A stretch of DNA of 64,000 nucleotides from Tetragonia tetragonoides (GCA_038025085.1 CM076143.1:51592501-51656500); one strand, 5' to 3'. Positions 47,090-59,647 are shown, counted from the first letter of the stretch. Notes: generated by a model from the sequence alone, not told the origin. A program made the numbers and translations.

Positions 47090-50000
47090 TTAGAAGGTTT
47101 TCTTTCCTTTCTTTTCATATGCTGGAGTAGGTATATTTTTTCGCCTATATCTCCTTGTTTGCTGTAGATCATGAAATGCAGTCTGATCTTCAACCCAATG
47201 ATCTGTGACTAAAGATTGCTGATAATATCGAAAGGCCACAAACAACATGAAGGCTGCAATGAAGATGAATTGTCAACTCAATTAGAGCTTAGTTTGAAAG
47301 CAATAATGCACCCCTTCCCCTTGGGTAAATAATGAGCTCTTACCTGCCCAAGCACGAGCTACTATCGAAGAAAAATTCCACACAAGTGTGAAGATGGCAA
47401 ATGCTAAGGCCTTCTTATGTGAGCAGGTCTGCCAGGCATCTCGGAAACGTCTAACCCAAAACTTGCCTTAAATTGTGCAATTGACAGAGTATTAGCATAA
47501 TTTGTAGACCAAGAGTAATGCAACTAGAGATTGTATTGTATTGTATTGTATTGACAATTGCAAGTTTCTCCTACTAGATTTGTGTATGGTGCCATGCATG
47601 TGTTTATTATATTAGTACATGTAAAGCTAGGAAAGATTGAAACAGGATGAACATTTGCAATGTTAGACTCACTATGCCTGTTATACATAGTACTCCATAT
47701 AATTAGATTAGATTTGTCTTCGCCATATCATCTTTTTGTAGTTTTTCATTAGATATAAGTGGAAAAGAACACAGTATATGGAGCACTCCATGAGCATAAA
47801 TAAAAGAGACGTTGAATGGTAGGGAATGGATTACGATTTACACCACATTGATTTTGGTCACCAAAACCTCCAATTATTTTCAAGTGCAACGTGCAAAGGA
47901 GTTGGAGGGTACAAAAAGGCAGAAATTACCGTGAGCAGTAATCTGAGTGGAGTAGGACGAACAGAGTTTGGGAATGACGAAAACTCCAAAAAAGCCTGCC
48001 CAAATCCACATGCAAACGCAAATTCATGAACATGAAATCAATAGACAGCATAGCAGACTAGCAGCAGGAGTAATTTTTTCTATTTAATTTTTATTTATTA
48101 CTCCTACAGTATAATTTTTGGTTAGCCACCAAACGAAGCGTAAAGCAGCTGCAGAATTTTTAGCATTCCCATTTCCCATTTCCCCTGTCCCATGACCCAC
48201 CTACCTGTATTCTGCAACAACACTAGCATCTTGTCATTAATTAAAAAAAAGGTCAGCTAGCTAGCACCAGAAATTTACTCATTGCACTGCATTGCTTAGT
48301 ACTACGTTCAGGAATCACTGACTTGAGAAACAACTCTTTTATTGGTATTTTTATTTAGGTGAAGCAAAGGCTACCCGCCTTAACAACATAGTTTGACTTT
48401 GGTAAATACTCCACAGTGACTTCTCAACAACAAATGTAGTAGCACTTGGGGAGGGAGATACGGTGGTGCCGTGGCGGTGACGGTGGTGCCGCTTCCCTCC
48501 TCCTCTACCCTGACTTGAGCTTCTCATTTCACCCTATATATTTAAAGGGGAAAGCATGTACTTTGACAGCTAGCTCAAATTCAAAAGCTAACCAGGTGGG
48601 AGAATTTTTTTAACCCAGAATTACATTTAAGAAAAAACAATATTTAAGAGCTTCCTCCTAAATTAAAATGAATTTGCAGGTCAACAAACCATTTGTCTCA
48701 ACTCAGAAAGCCCCTCCCCACCTACCGCACTAAAATGTGGAGACGGAGTGCTCCATAAAAAAGATGACACTGACAATCACATTATTAACAAATCTGTTAA
48801 CAGCTCCTATTATTTCCTGCTTCAACTAATTCATAAATAGGATGACTTGACTTCGAATGATAAGATAAGATAAGTAATGTCTACAAATTTAGGAAAATTA
48901 AATTAAAACTTACCCAGCCTGACCATCATCCATATAGTGATGGAGCTGCCACACTTTGCCAACATAAACAGCATCAATGCCAACTACAATGTCAATGTCG
49001 CATGAACAAACCTTATTAGTACCTAATATATAGACTACCATTAAAAGAAGCTAAGAAAAAATGAAGAGAATCTTCACTAATTATTCATTTCATGGTGCAA
49101 ATTTAATTACCTTCATAGTGACGGCAGGATCTCCAGAGAAAAGTCCCCTTATTTTGAATAGGGATTCATTGAGGTACGGAAGAACCAATTTGACCAACCA
49201 GAGAGCTTCTTCTTCTCCTAACATATTGATTTGGATTGAATTTTGTTCATCTACCATCCCTCTGTTTCCATTTTACAATAACTTAAAATTAATTTCAGAA
49301 TAAAACCAATCAAACGAGTAAAACAAGCACGAAAGTGATTCGTGTCGTGGGAATACGTACCTGCATTGAATTGACCTGTACAGAAATACAATAGCAAGGT
49401 AGACCAGTCCCGAATAGGAGGCTACAGAGATGAGGCTGCAAATGGCGGCACATCCATTACAATTTAGAAACAGGGGAAAAGCAAAGGAGTTAATCATCAG
49501 TACTTAACTTAACTGCTTTGATTAATACTCTTATGAGTTTTATCATTTATTTATGATGCATGCATGATGAGTAAAATTGAGATGGGTTTGGAATATGAAC
49601 CTAATATCAAGGTCTTTCGCAAAAGAGGATGAGATGATAAAGAAGGTCCCAATTCCAAAAACGAATGCTGATCTTGATACATCTCTCCACATCACTAAAT
49701 CCACTGAAATAGAGACAAATAAAATTAATTGTCCAGATTGTTTAATTTAGACTGAGGGATCCTATCCAAGTAGTATTTCACTCACGCTCACCTAGACTCT
49801 GAAGCCGACTATGATGAGCATGAGCTTCAGGGCTTGTGCCGCAATCATCATCTGACACCTTACCTGTGGGAAATTGTATTGATCAGAAAACACAAAAGAA
49901 AAAGAAAACTAATTAATCTCAATCCATTCTTTAGATTAGCAGTTAGCACTCACACTGAGGTGGAGATGGTGGAGATGGTGAAGCGGAATTCGATTCCAAG

Positions 50001-51148
50001 GTAGGTTTGTTGAGGGGTTTGGCGCTGATCCCACTGCATTTTCTTAATGACTTGTGCACAGGAGGACTTGAAGTTACGACTCTCTTAGCCTTGGGCGTCA
50101 CAAAATTGCTGCTTTTTGCTTTTGTATCCACAGCCACAGCCACAGCCACAGCTATGTCAATTTCTTCATCTCTTTCTTCATTAACAAACTCATCCAGTCC
50201 ATCTCCACTTGTAATGACCTTGTCTTTTTGTACCCCAAACTCATTACACATGTCTACTTCTTTACATGTGGCTGCTGCTTCTTCTTCCTCTTGCCTTGGC
50301 TTTCTCTGAGAAGACGTAGTTTGTTCAGATTCCAGAGGACTCTCCTCCATCAGAGCTTCAGCTTGTTCTTGATGACCGCCAATTGGGTCATCATCTGATT
50401 TACCCATTCCTAGTGGATTGAATTCCAGCACCTTGTTGTTTTTAGTAATAACCTTGCATGATGATGATGATGATTGAGTAGGCGGTGCAGCTGCTGAGCC
50501 GGAAACGTAATTAGTGTCGTCCTCTCTTTCTCTTTGGGAAATGGAATCTGTGTCACAGTAGGGATCACAAGTCTCCTCACCAGCAGATGAATTCGATAGA
50601 ATCACTGCTGATCTGTTGGGCTCTGATTTGAGCTTCCTCAATTGATTCTGAATAGTGCCACTGGAATCAGCGGAGTCGCCTTTAAGTGGCTCAGATCTGG
50701 TTTTCTTCAGCGCAATGGAAGGAGGACGAGGGCGAGGACGAGGATGAGGACGGGGAGAACCTGTCTGTGTCTGTTCATTTGTATCTTTACATCTTGTTTT
50801 CCTACTAGTTTGCACCAAGGAGTCACCAGCGCCGTTAAACTTGCAGTCACAACAAGAATCGACATGGACATGAATGCAACACTTTTCAATTTGTAGTGGA
50901 TCAGACTCGGATTTTGATTTATCCATTGCAACTGCAGCTTTGTTGTCAGATTTCAAGGATTTCTGCTTTCCAATAGCAGGCTGATGATGATCCTCAGGGG
51001 GGCTGATCTCATCTCCATTGAACAATTTGATGCCACCTTTCACTTGGTCCTTCTTCATTCTGCTCTCCCACACTGACATTGTTGCTGCTGTACTTGCCAT
51101 CTTTGTCGTTCTCCTTGTAGTCGTCGTCGTCCTACCGCCACTCTCCAT
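47090..51148 (-). CDS. RTNLB21: Reticulon-like protein (RTNLB21 type)
   Basis: Nine exons on the minus strand: 51148-49954, 49863-49792, 49703-49601, 49435-49361, 49261-49111, 48983-48914, 47995-47930, 47466-47344, 47253-47090. They join in phase to 672 residues. The ATG at 51148 was chosen because the sequence before it ends TTATGTTGCAG, a probable 5' UTR intron acceptor. The N-terminal 420 residues are hydrophilic and low in complexity, with a conserved VWESRMKKDQVKGGIKLF. The reticulon homology domain follows at about 423-610: VDLVMWRDVSRSAF, two long hydrophobic hairpins, GEEEALWLVKLVLPYLNE, LFSGDPAVTMK, AKCGSSITIW, GFFGVFVIPKLCSSYS, KFWVRRFRDAW and WAAFMLFVAFRYYQQ. Reticulons bend and tubulate the ER membrane by wedge insertion of the hairpins. 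The long N-terminal extension matches the B17/B21 subgroup. Paralogue number is from memory. Confidence 0.93.
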
Positions 51149-51952
51149 ATTGGTGTCTGCAACATAAAATGCCAAAGTAGCGGAGCGGGGAAAACCACTC
51201 CGATCGGAAATAAAAAGAAAAAAAGAACAGCTTACAATTACTACAATGAGTATGAGTATGAGTACGACACTGAGCTGAGTGAGCTGTGTGAAGTGTAGCT
51301 AATGCCAAAGACAAAGCGGTGATGAGTGGTATAACAGATTTGGGTTAGGAAGTGTTGTGATCGTCAAATAATAGTCTAACAAAGTACTCGGCTGCTAGCT
51401 TTAGTTAGGCTTTAATAAAACACAAGCCTCGGGATTCCTACTTTCTCTCCTCTAATCTCATGACCATCACGTTACGTTCAAATAAAAGAACCCACATGTT
51501 GTTGCGCCTGTCTCGGCTTCTTTCTCCACATTTTTCATTTATTTATTTATTTATAACAGATAACATTGGGTAAAGACTATTAAAGAGGGTCGCTTTGCTT
51601 CTGGTAAGTTAAGCACACGTAATTATATAGTACTCTACTATTTATTCCGTTGGTAAAGTAATTGAGCCCAAATGATGGTTATCATTGATGTCGGATGCCC
51701 CTTGCCTTTCATAGGTTGTTTCATTTAGCTATTGCAAGCCCTATAATCCAATCCGGAACTTCACTGGTACCGAGACACATGCAACAGCTACTCCCTGAGT
51801 GATGGACATGCATACATATATACCTGAAAAGGCAACTAAAACCTCTCCCCTTCTCAACCTGGAGAATGGAAAATCTCCATTTACACACTTGGTTACTCCA
51901 GTGAAGTGCCGAGTACAACTACCAGTAGTTGCAGGCCTTGCAGCTAGACTGA
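51149..51952. other. Reticulon leader region and spacer to the permease
   Basis: No gene. It holds the reticulon 5' UTR and promoter and, on the other side, the permease 3' UTR. Short frames at 51721-51956 (minus) are not supported. Confidence 0.4.
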
Positions 51953-53068
51953 TCACTGGGTTGCAAGTCTACTAGGGGTAGGAGTGTTTCCATAAATGTA
52001 GGAACAAAATCCCCAGAAAGTAACAATCAAAGAGAGGATCTTGAAACTGCTCATGGGGTCATTTAACAGTATCACAGCTGCAATGATTGTGAGCGGCACC
52101 CTGACTGCATTAAGAACCCCTGCAAGCATGGTTGAAGCCAGAAATAGTACCCCTGTGCTGCCGAGCACGCCTAATTGGAAAGTGAGGGCACCCCAGATGA
52201 GAACCATGTCGTAAGAAACTTGACCGCCCTTGAAACTTGTGGCCTCTGATTTCATATCTTGGAAACTTCTGTCCACAATGAGGCCTATGGTCGTAAATAT
52301 GAATGCAAACAAGGAAACCATGACCTGTTGTTCAAGTACAACATGGAATGACATTCTCCCCAAAAGCTTGACAAAAACTAACTCTGAAAGCGCAAATATG
52401 AGCCCATGGAGAGCGGATCCCAAGATATCCCATACAAGGCCCATAATATACTGGCTTTCGCTTACACCACCATATCTGTCAGAACTCGAATCCAAGGCGA
52501 TCATGCTCAAAGCAGCAGTAATTATCACAATGGAATTAATAATAGAAGCATTTAGCTTGTTTCCAACAATAAGGTAACCAAATAATGCAGAAAAGACGAG
52601 GGATGAAGAGGCCAGAAGAGAAGCAGTAGATGCTGGAAGGTAGGCATAGGCATATGCGTAAAGGAGGTTGTCAGCAGCACTTAAGAAGCCCAGCACTGCA
52701 TAGGAAACCATGAGTTTGAAGTTGAGAGGAGTAGGAAATGTCTTGCAAAACAAGTAGGTAGGAAACAATGCTAGGGCAGATAGCGGCCATCCTGCAACTG
52801 CCACCCATGTTATAATCCATTTGTTCTTCCCACCATTGGCATAATAGAGGCGGGACAGAAGGCTAGAAGCAGGGAATGCGACGAGCATTGCTCCACTGCT
52901 AAGGACCAGAAGAATCCAATACGAAACGGGCTTTCCCTTGTATGCTTCCCAAGCGACGGCTTTCAACTTATAAATCTGGCACATGATCCATTTTGATATT
53001 GAGCCTGCCTCCTCCATTCTATTCCCCAGTATTAGATGATTTGCCAATGCCTCCTGGCTAACCTCCAT
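51953..53068 (-). CDS. Purine permease (PUP) family transporter
   Basis: A 371-residue protein read from one coding exon. About ten hydrophobic segments run from residue 46 on. Family landmarks are KPVSYWILLVLSSGAMLVAF, GGKNKWIITWVAVAGWPL, YAVLGFLSAADNLLYAYAY, LPASTASLLASSSLVFSALF, and near the C-terminus ASTMLAGVLNAVRVPLTIIA and IVTFWGFCSYIYGN. PUPs move adenine, cytokinins and related bases or alkaloids with protons across the plasma membrane or tonoplast; the substrate cannot be told from sequence. The start ATG lies 16 bases after a TTTGTGCAG acceptor, so an untranslated 5' exon lies upstream. The second family-typical stretch (GLIFALSELVFVKLLGR) is complete, with no sign of damage. Confidence 0.93.
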   Translation of the reverse strand: MEVSQEALANHLILGNRMEEAGSISKWIMCQIYKLKAVAWEAYKGKPVSYWILLVLSSGAMLVAFPASSLLSRLYYANGGKNKWIITWVAVAGWPLSALALFPTYLFCKTFPTPLNFKLMVSYAVLGFLSAADNLLYAYAYAYLPASTASLLASSSLVFSALFGYLIVGNKLNASIINSIVIITAALSMIALDSSSDRYGGVSESQYIMGLVWDILGSALHGLIFALSELVFVKLLGRMSFHVVLEQQVMVSLFAFIFTTIGLIVDRSFQDMKSEATSFKGGQVSYDMVLIWGALTFQLGVLGSTGVLFLASTMLAGVLNAVRVPLTIIAAVILLNDPMSSFKILSLIVTFWGFCSYIYGNTPTPSRLATQ

Positions 53069-53339
53069 GATGTCGAGTCACCTGCACAAAATGAATGGTT
53101 CAGTAATTCACGGAATGCAGCAGAAAGAAAAGAGTTGATTGGATGCGTCATCTATTAATGTCAAAAGGATGTACTCCTACTATACTAAGGAACAATTCAA
53201 GTTCAATATAATACTCCACCAAGTACTACATCAATCAAACTTTATAACAATTACAATTCGGTTCCTACTATACTAAGGAACAACTCTGTTTCGAACAGAG
53301 CATCCCAACCAAGCACACGTGTACATATATCTTTTTCTT
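53069..53339. other. Permease upstream region
   Basis: Upstream leader sequence of the permease with an intron boundary at about 53084. The phrase TACTATACTAAGGAACAA occurs twice (53178 and 53267), a small direct repeat. Confidence 0.4.
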
Positions 53340-53925
53340 TTTAGACAAGAAAATTTATGTTAAAATTGTGGTAGAAAGACTAGAAACATCTAGGAGGACA
53401 AGATGTCCTCTCAAAATATACAACTACAAGTAGGCCAGTTTGGCCCAATTTATTTGGAAATCCGAGATAGTGTAGCTACTTAAGCCCCCCCGGCCTTAGC
53501 CCATAACATAGCTAAATAAGTAACCCCGTCCTAAAGATGCAGGTAACATTGAATCTCGAGAGAAGACCCGAGCATTCCTCTCCAGCCATAAACACCAACA
53601 AAATTGCGGAAACAGCATTGGGCCATAGTAGCTTCATCTCCTTGTTCGTCCCAAAACTAACATAACGAGTCTGTAGAAATTCAATAACAGTTGATGGGCA
53701 CACCCAACATGCACCTAAGACTTCAAAAAGTTTACACCAAAGGTGTCGTGCCAGTGCCACATCACAATGAAGAAAGATACGGGTAGGTGTCTTATTACTA
53801 GCACGATAAAGCATACATATAAGGTGAAATAGCCATCCCTGACATCCTCCTTTGCAGCACCTCCATATACCTATTTTACGCTCACAACAATTTGAAAGCA
53901 AACTATAGCATTTGTTGATTTGTTC
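53340..53925 (-). mobile_element. L1-type LINE 3' end
   Basis: The minus strand reads TPTRIFLHCDVALARHLWCK and VIEFLQTRYVSFGTNKEMK, the Cys/His-Trp zf-RVT C-terminus of plant L1 elements, then reaches the family A hairpin (GAGGACATCTTGTCCTC) and A-rich end at 53340. The frame contains a few breaks. It is the most complete 3' end of family A in the window. Confidence 0.8.
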
Positions 53926-53933
53926 TATAGTTA

Positions 53934-54129
53934 GGCCCTGTTCTCTTCAACGGAATGGTGCGGGACGGTGAGGAACGGAACGGAACGGAACGGAACAGAA
54001 CAGAACAGAAAGGATTGGAACGGAACTGAACGGCGCGGCACGGATAATTCAAAAAAATGTGAGACAAAATGAAGTACAGAATACGGAACGAAACGGAATG
54101 CAGCATGGAATCGACGAAAAGACCAGGCC
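53934..54129. mobile_element. Harbinger/Tourist-like MITE with GGAAC repeats
   Basis: 196 bp, flanked by TTA (53931-53933 and 54130-54132), the 3-bp target size of PIF/Harbinger. Inverted ends GGCCCTGTTCTCTTC and GGCCTGGTCTTTTC. The interior is built of GGAAC/GGAACAG pentamer-like repeats (54 bp near 53970-54025) with a complementary CCGTTTCGTTCCG region at the right when reversed, so it can fold back. Confidence 0.75.
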
Positions 54130-54474
54130 TTACTCTCATATCTATACTTATATTATAGTTTACGAATAAATGTTTCAGCTAGCTACAAATTCTCATAATT
54201 AATAACTTCAACTAAGCCAATTAAAATGCAGATTTCTCTATCACTTGCGCATAGAGTGAAGGAGGATAAAGGCAGGGCAATGTATTGGCTGAGTTGGCAC
54301 CTAATATCCACCAGTCAGCACCATCAATTGTTTGCCGGAGCTAAACAGGCAGGGAAGGAATTAAAGGGCTGAAATGGTGGCGGTGACAGGTTGGTGTGTC
54401 TGCGAACTAGGGCACAAAAACCCCATTTTGGGTACAGATAGGGGCGATAAACAGAAGAGAAGGGAGAGGGCAGT

Positions 54475-54640
54475 CATGGCCCGGAGATTATTGCATAGTC
54501 CGCCAGCATTGCTCCCTTCTCTCACAAATTATTGCATAGTCCGATAACATTGCTTCCTTCAAAATTCAAATTGATAATTTTCTATTTTGTGAGAGGAGGG
54601 AGCAATGCTCCTGGACTACACAATAATTCATCCATGGCCG
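54475..54640. repeat. Foldback element with about 50-bp arms
   Basis: The left arm (ATTATTGCATAGTCCGCCAGC, then ATTGCTCCCTTCTCTCACAAA) matches the reversed right arm (GAATTATTGTGTAGTCCAGG, then ATTGCTCCCTCCTCTCACAAA). A partial tandem copy of the left arm (ATTATTGCATAGTCCGATAA) sits in the loop. No target duplication is certain. It would form a long hairpin if transcribed. Confidence 0.75.
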
Positions 54641-55072
54641 GTGGCCAATTGATCACCTAAATTGGGGTTTGGACAACTCCCACAGCCACTCTTCCACCCC
54701 GAGATAGGAGTTCAATTCTCATCCCCAACAGTTTGGGATCCCTTTTGCCCTCTCCCAAGTTGCTGGAATCATCTTACCATCATAAATAAAATAATAATAA
54801 CAATAATAATATAATCACCTACAGCCCCCAATTGCCACCACTTACCGCCAGTGGTGGTGGTTTGTGGCGGCCATTTCAGGGGAAGGGCAATGAAGATAGG
54901 AGAGAGAAATTACCTAAATTGATTGACCTCTTCTTGATTGAGCGAGAGGAGTTAGCTTGAAGATAATGGTGGATATGGTGGTGGTGCTGTCGTGACTCGT
55001 TAGTTGAGCGTGAAGATGGAATAATGGCTAATCTACCAAAGAGAAGTGCAAGCCGTATAATGCCCTGTTTTC

Positions 55073-55117
<45 letters not shown>

Positions 55118-55159
55118 GTCATTCACTTGTTCACTTTCTCTATTAAAAATTGTACATCA
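54641..55159. other. Spacer before the Copia element
   Basis: No gene. A B-box-like GAGTTCAATTC near 54709 suggests a decayed SINE. An (AAT)n microsatellite covers 55073-55112. The GTGGTGG-rich part near 54850-54870 is low complexity. Confidence 0.4.
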
Positions 55160-55164
55160 CTAAT

Positions 55165-55542
55165 TGTTGGGAGATATGGACGTTCCCAAAATCTAATAGG
55201 CAACGAATAAATACTAATACAGAAGAAAGATAAACACCAACAAGGAATACTCAAAAGTTATATATTCTCTCTAAAACAAGAGTACAAAATTGTCTCTCAA
55301 GATTGACCTAATTCTTGAGGATTACACAATTTATTTAGAGTGTATTAAACTCACTCTTCTCTCTTTTCTTCTGTCTTATTTTTCTATATCTTTACATCAC
55401 AGGGATTTCCCCTTTTTTTTATATAGGGAAGTCTTCCTATATTTAGTTCTGTGATTGAGAGACAACGAAGGAAAACCTTTTATTAAAAGGCTTTTCTATT
55501 TTACTGTTTGATAAATCCCACAAAAATGGGATTACCACAACA
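55165..55542 (-). repeat. 3' LTR of the Copia element
   Basis: 378 bp; it contains 13 bases (after CTTTTCTTC) that the other LTR lacks. It is next to the polypurine tract, hence the 3' LTR on the element's own strand. Confidence 0.95.
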
Positions 55543-55571
55543 ATCCTCCCCCTCCCATTTAGGTGGGTTCA

Positions 55572-58500
55572 CTACAATACGTTATGTGTATCCATGCCAG
55601 ACTTCTTCCTGCATAACTCATGCTTTTCTCGGGTCACAATCTTCGTCATCATATCTGATGGGTTCTCGTCGGTATGAATCTTCTGTATCTGCAACATGTG
55701 GCTCTCTATCACTCCGCGTATCCAATGATATCTAACATCTATATGCTTGGTGCGAGAATGATACATTGCATTCTTGCTCAAGTCTATTGCACTCTGACTA
55801 TCACAATAGATGACATATATGTCTTGTTTCAAACCAAGCTCTTGGAGAAATCTCTTTAACCATAACATCTCTTTTCCTGCTTCAGTAGCAGCGATGTATT
55901 CTGCTTCTGTTGTAGACAAGGCAACACATTTCTGCAGCTTGGACTGCCATGAAACAGCTCCCCCTGCGAAGGTAAACAATAATCCAGATGTAGATTTTCT
56001 ACTGTCCAGATCTCCTGCCATGTCTGCATCAGTGTAACCTTCCAAGGCTAGTTTGGAACTTCCAAAACTTAAGCATAGTTTAGATGTACCCTTCAAGTAC
56101 CTGAAGATCCATTTCGCTGCTTCCCAGTGTACCTTTCCTGGATTTGAAAGAAATCTGCTCACTACTCCGACTGCATGAGCGATATCTGGCCTGGTGCAAA
56201 CCATTGCATACATAAGACTTCCTACTGCTGAAGAGTAGGGAACTACTTCCATTTCTTCTATCTCCTTTTGAGTAGTGGGGCAACACCTCTTACTTAGTTG
56301 AAAATGACTAGCAAGTGGAGTGCTAACAGGCTTAGCATCTTTCATATTGAACCTCTGTAGCATTCGTTCAACATATTTCTCTTGCGACAGCCATACCTTT
56401 CCAGCTTTCCTATCGCGGGTAATTTTCATACCTAATATTTGTTGAGCTGGGCCTAAGTCCTTCATGTCAAAAGACTTAGATAAATCATCCTTGAGTTTGC
56501 CAATCTGGCTAACATCTCGACCAACAATTAGCATGTCGTCAACATACAATAGAAGGATTATGAAATTTCCATCGGAGTACCTCCGGATATAAACACACTG
56601 GCCTGCGTCAGTTCTCTTGTATCCATGACCCATCATGAATGAGTCAAACTTCTTATACCACTATCGTGGTGCCTGCTTAAGGCCATATAGACTTTTCTTC
56701 AGCCGACAGACCAAGTTCTTCTTTCCTTTTATTTCAAATCCTTCCGGTTGTGTCATATATATCTCTTCATCAAGATCTCCGTGAAGGAATGCCGTTTTCA
56801 CATCTAGCTGCTCAATCTCAAGGTTCATACTAGCAGCCAATCCCAAAATGACTCGAATTGATGTCATTTTTACAACCGGGGAAAAAATCTCGTCAAAGTC
56901 AATTCCTTTCTTCTGACCAAATCCTTTGACGACCAACCGTGCTATGAATTTCAGGATTTTGTCTCCGTCCTTTTTCAACTTGAAGACCCACTTGTTCTTT
57001 AAGGCCTTCTTTCCCTGTGGGAGTTCTACCAACTCATACGTTTGATTCTGCAAGGAATGCATCTCTTCTTGCAGAGCTTTCACCCAGTTACCTTTATCCT
57101 TGTGAGCTATAACCTCTTGAAAATTTTCTGGCTCCCCTTCATCAGTCAACATAACATACTCAGACCTACTATATCTCGTGGATGGAATAGGCACTCTATG
57201 TCCCCTGCCATACTGAGGTTGTTCCGACTCAGTCAAAGGGGTCTCCTCCCCCTGCTCAGCAGGTGGCTCTGGAACCTCATTATCGTCTTCTGGAGTGTCA
57301 GTAACTCCATCCGGGATATCTCCCCTGTCAATAGAAACTTGTGGTGGGGAGATAAGGTTTAAGCTAACTGGTTGTTCTTCTAATTGTTGCGGCTTCTCGC
57401 CTTTCTCAATGTTTTCAATGGTTTGATCTTCAAGAAATACAACATCTCTACTTCGAATGATCCTTTTCTTAATAGGATCCCACAATCTGTAGCCAAATTC
57501 TTCATGAGCATAACCGCATTCTTTAGCCTTTTTATCAAGCTTGGATCTCTCGTCTCTTGGTATATGAACCAAAGCTCTACATCCAAAGACCTTTAAGTGA
57601 CCATATGAAACTTTCTTTCCGGTCCACACGCTTTCCGGAGTATCACCATTCAGTGGAGCTGAAGGTGAACGGTTGATCAGGTCAACTGTTGTCCTCATTG
57701 CATCCCCCCAAAAGGAGCTTGGTAGTTTTGCATTTGAGAGCATACATCTGATCCTCTCACATATGGTTCGGTTCATCCTTTCAGCAATGTCGTTGTGTTG
57801 CTGCGTCTTTGCAACAGACTTCTCAAGCTTGATGCCATAACCTTTACAGTATTCTTCGAAAGGGCCTCTATATTCGCCACCATTGTCTGAACGTACACTC
57901 TTGAGCTGTTTGCTTGTTTCTCTCTCTACCTTCAAATGAAAATCCTTAAAAGTATCCAAAACTTGGTCTTTACTTTTCAAGGCAAACGCCCACACCTTTC
58001 TTGTATGGTCATCAATGAAGGTGACAAAGTAAAGAGCACCACCAAGTGTTTTACTTGGCATTGAACAAACATCAGTATGAATTAAATCTAAACGATTAGA
58101 TTTTCTGGATGGTGGCCTACTATGAAATGCAACCCTGTGTTGTTTCCCCATTACACAATCAACACAAGTATGCAACTTTGTACCTTGCAGGCCTGGTAAA
58201 AGATCCTTCTTGGCAAGGATGTCGAGTCCTTTTTCACTCATGTGACCGAGTCTCTTGTGCCATAACTCGGTTGGAACACTCTTCACTGCATTGACTTCTC
58301 CATCGTAGAGTTTGACCTGAGTGGTGTAAAGGGACCTATTTTTCTCACCCTTGGCTACCACTAAACTTCCTTTGGTGAGCTTCCACTTACCTTCACCAAA
58401 GTGGTTAACATAACCTTCATCATCTAGCTTACCAGCTGAGATTAGATTAAGACGAATGTCTGGGACATGTCTTACATCTTTTAATAGCAGTTTGCATCCA

Positions 58501-59618
58501 TTTGTTGTTTCCAAATAAATATTGCCGAGTTCGACAATTTTGCATATGCCATCGTTTCCCATCCTTACCAAACCGAAATCTCCACTGGTATAGGATGAAA
58601 AGAATTCCTTTCTTGGGGAGACATGGAAGGAAGCACCCGGGTCAATTACCCAGGTTGAGTCTTGACAAGCAAGGTTGATATAACCACTATCTTGAACAAC
58701 AATCACCTCTTCTGCAAATGTTGCAGAATTGTTCGTTCGACTGCTCTCACTTCGATTATTCTCCTGCTTTTTGGATTGTTCGGCTTTTAACTTTCTGCAT
58801 TCCCGAACAAAGTGTCCTGGCAGGCCGCAATGATGACAAGTAACGTCTCTCCTTGATCGAGACTTTGAACGTCCTCGTTGTTGCTGGTGGGGATTTCGAC
58901 TTTTATTTCTCCCATGCCAATACTTATTTCCTTGTTCACTAGCGACAAGGGCTTGCTCGTTATTGGAGGTTGAATCGTCATCTTTCCGTCTGGACTCCTC
59001 ATTGAGCAGACGATCTTTTACCATATCCATGGTAAGCTTTCCTTCTGGTGCATAGTTACTCACCGACACAATTAATGTGTCCCAACTTTTGGGTAATGAG
59101 CTTAGCAACAATAAAGCTATTAGCTCATTATCCAAGTTTAACTCCATTGAGCTGATTTGATCAGCCAAACCTTCGAACTCACTTAAATGCTCGGAGACAC
59201 TAGTACCATCCTTATACTTCAAGTTCACGAGCCTTCGCATCAGATTTGCTTTATTCTGAGCGGTTGTTGTAGCATAGGTTTTCTCCAACTTTTCCCAAAG
59301 AACATAAGCGTTATGCTCATTAGCGAAACTTTGAAAAATGCTTTTATCAATCCATTGTCGAATCTGTGCGGCACATTTCCTGTTGAGTACCGCCCAATCA
59401 GCAGCGGACATAGATTCGACACTGGAAGGGATCGAAGACTGTTCATCAGTCTTTTCATCGGTTTTCTCACCGGCTTTGGTTGCAGGTTTTTCGGATATGG
59501 TTTTCATTGTAATGGGCAACCATAAATCTTTAATGTAGAGAAGATCTTCCATCTTTGGCTTCCACACTGCATAATTGGAAGCGGTCAACTTAATCATGTT
59601 GCCATTATTAGTGTCCAT
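55572..59618 (-). pseudogene. Copia Gag-Pol polyprotein with one premature stop
   Basis: The ATG at 59618 starts [20 protein letters not shown] (Gag). In order: Gag capsid; CCHC knuckle [14 protein letters not shown] (about 58800); protease [13 protein letters not shown] (about 58650); integrase HKRLGHM, Zn-ligand pair CVDCVMG, DDE residues in HTDV, SDNGGEY and ERMNRT; reverse transcriptase with [10 protein letters not shown]; then TAG at 56661-56663; the same frame goes on with YVDDML and RNase H (GYTDADMAGD, TTEAEY, YCDSQSAI) to 55572. The protease DSGA box reads DPGA (codon 58638-58640). The conserved segment before FGYRLWDP appears to be a few residues short. The stop splits the polymerase before YVDD, so no full reverse transcriptase is made without readthrough. 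Confidence 0.93.
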
Positions 59619-59647
59619 ATTCAATAGACCTAGCTCTGATACCACTT

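Noticed and set aside
47826..48029. Plus-strand frame of 67 codons
   Set aside because: It is antisense to reticulon exon 7, which fits the gene model in phase.
51149..51175. Reticulon start nine codons farther upstream
   Set aside because: The codon there is TTG, and the stretch looks like a 5' UTR intron acceptor (TTATGTTGCAG); the first true ATG is at 51148.
53512..53901. 129-codon minus-strand frame as a gene
   Set aside because: It is the decayed C-terminus of an L1 reverse transcriptase.
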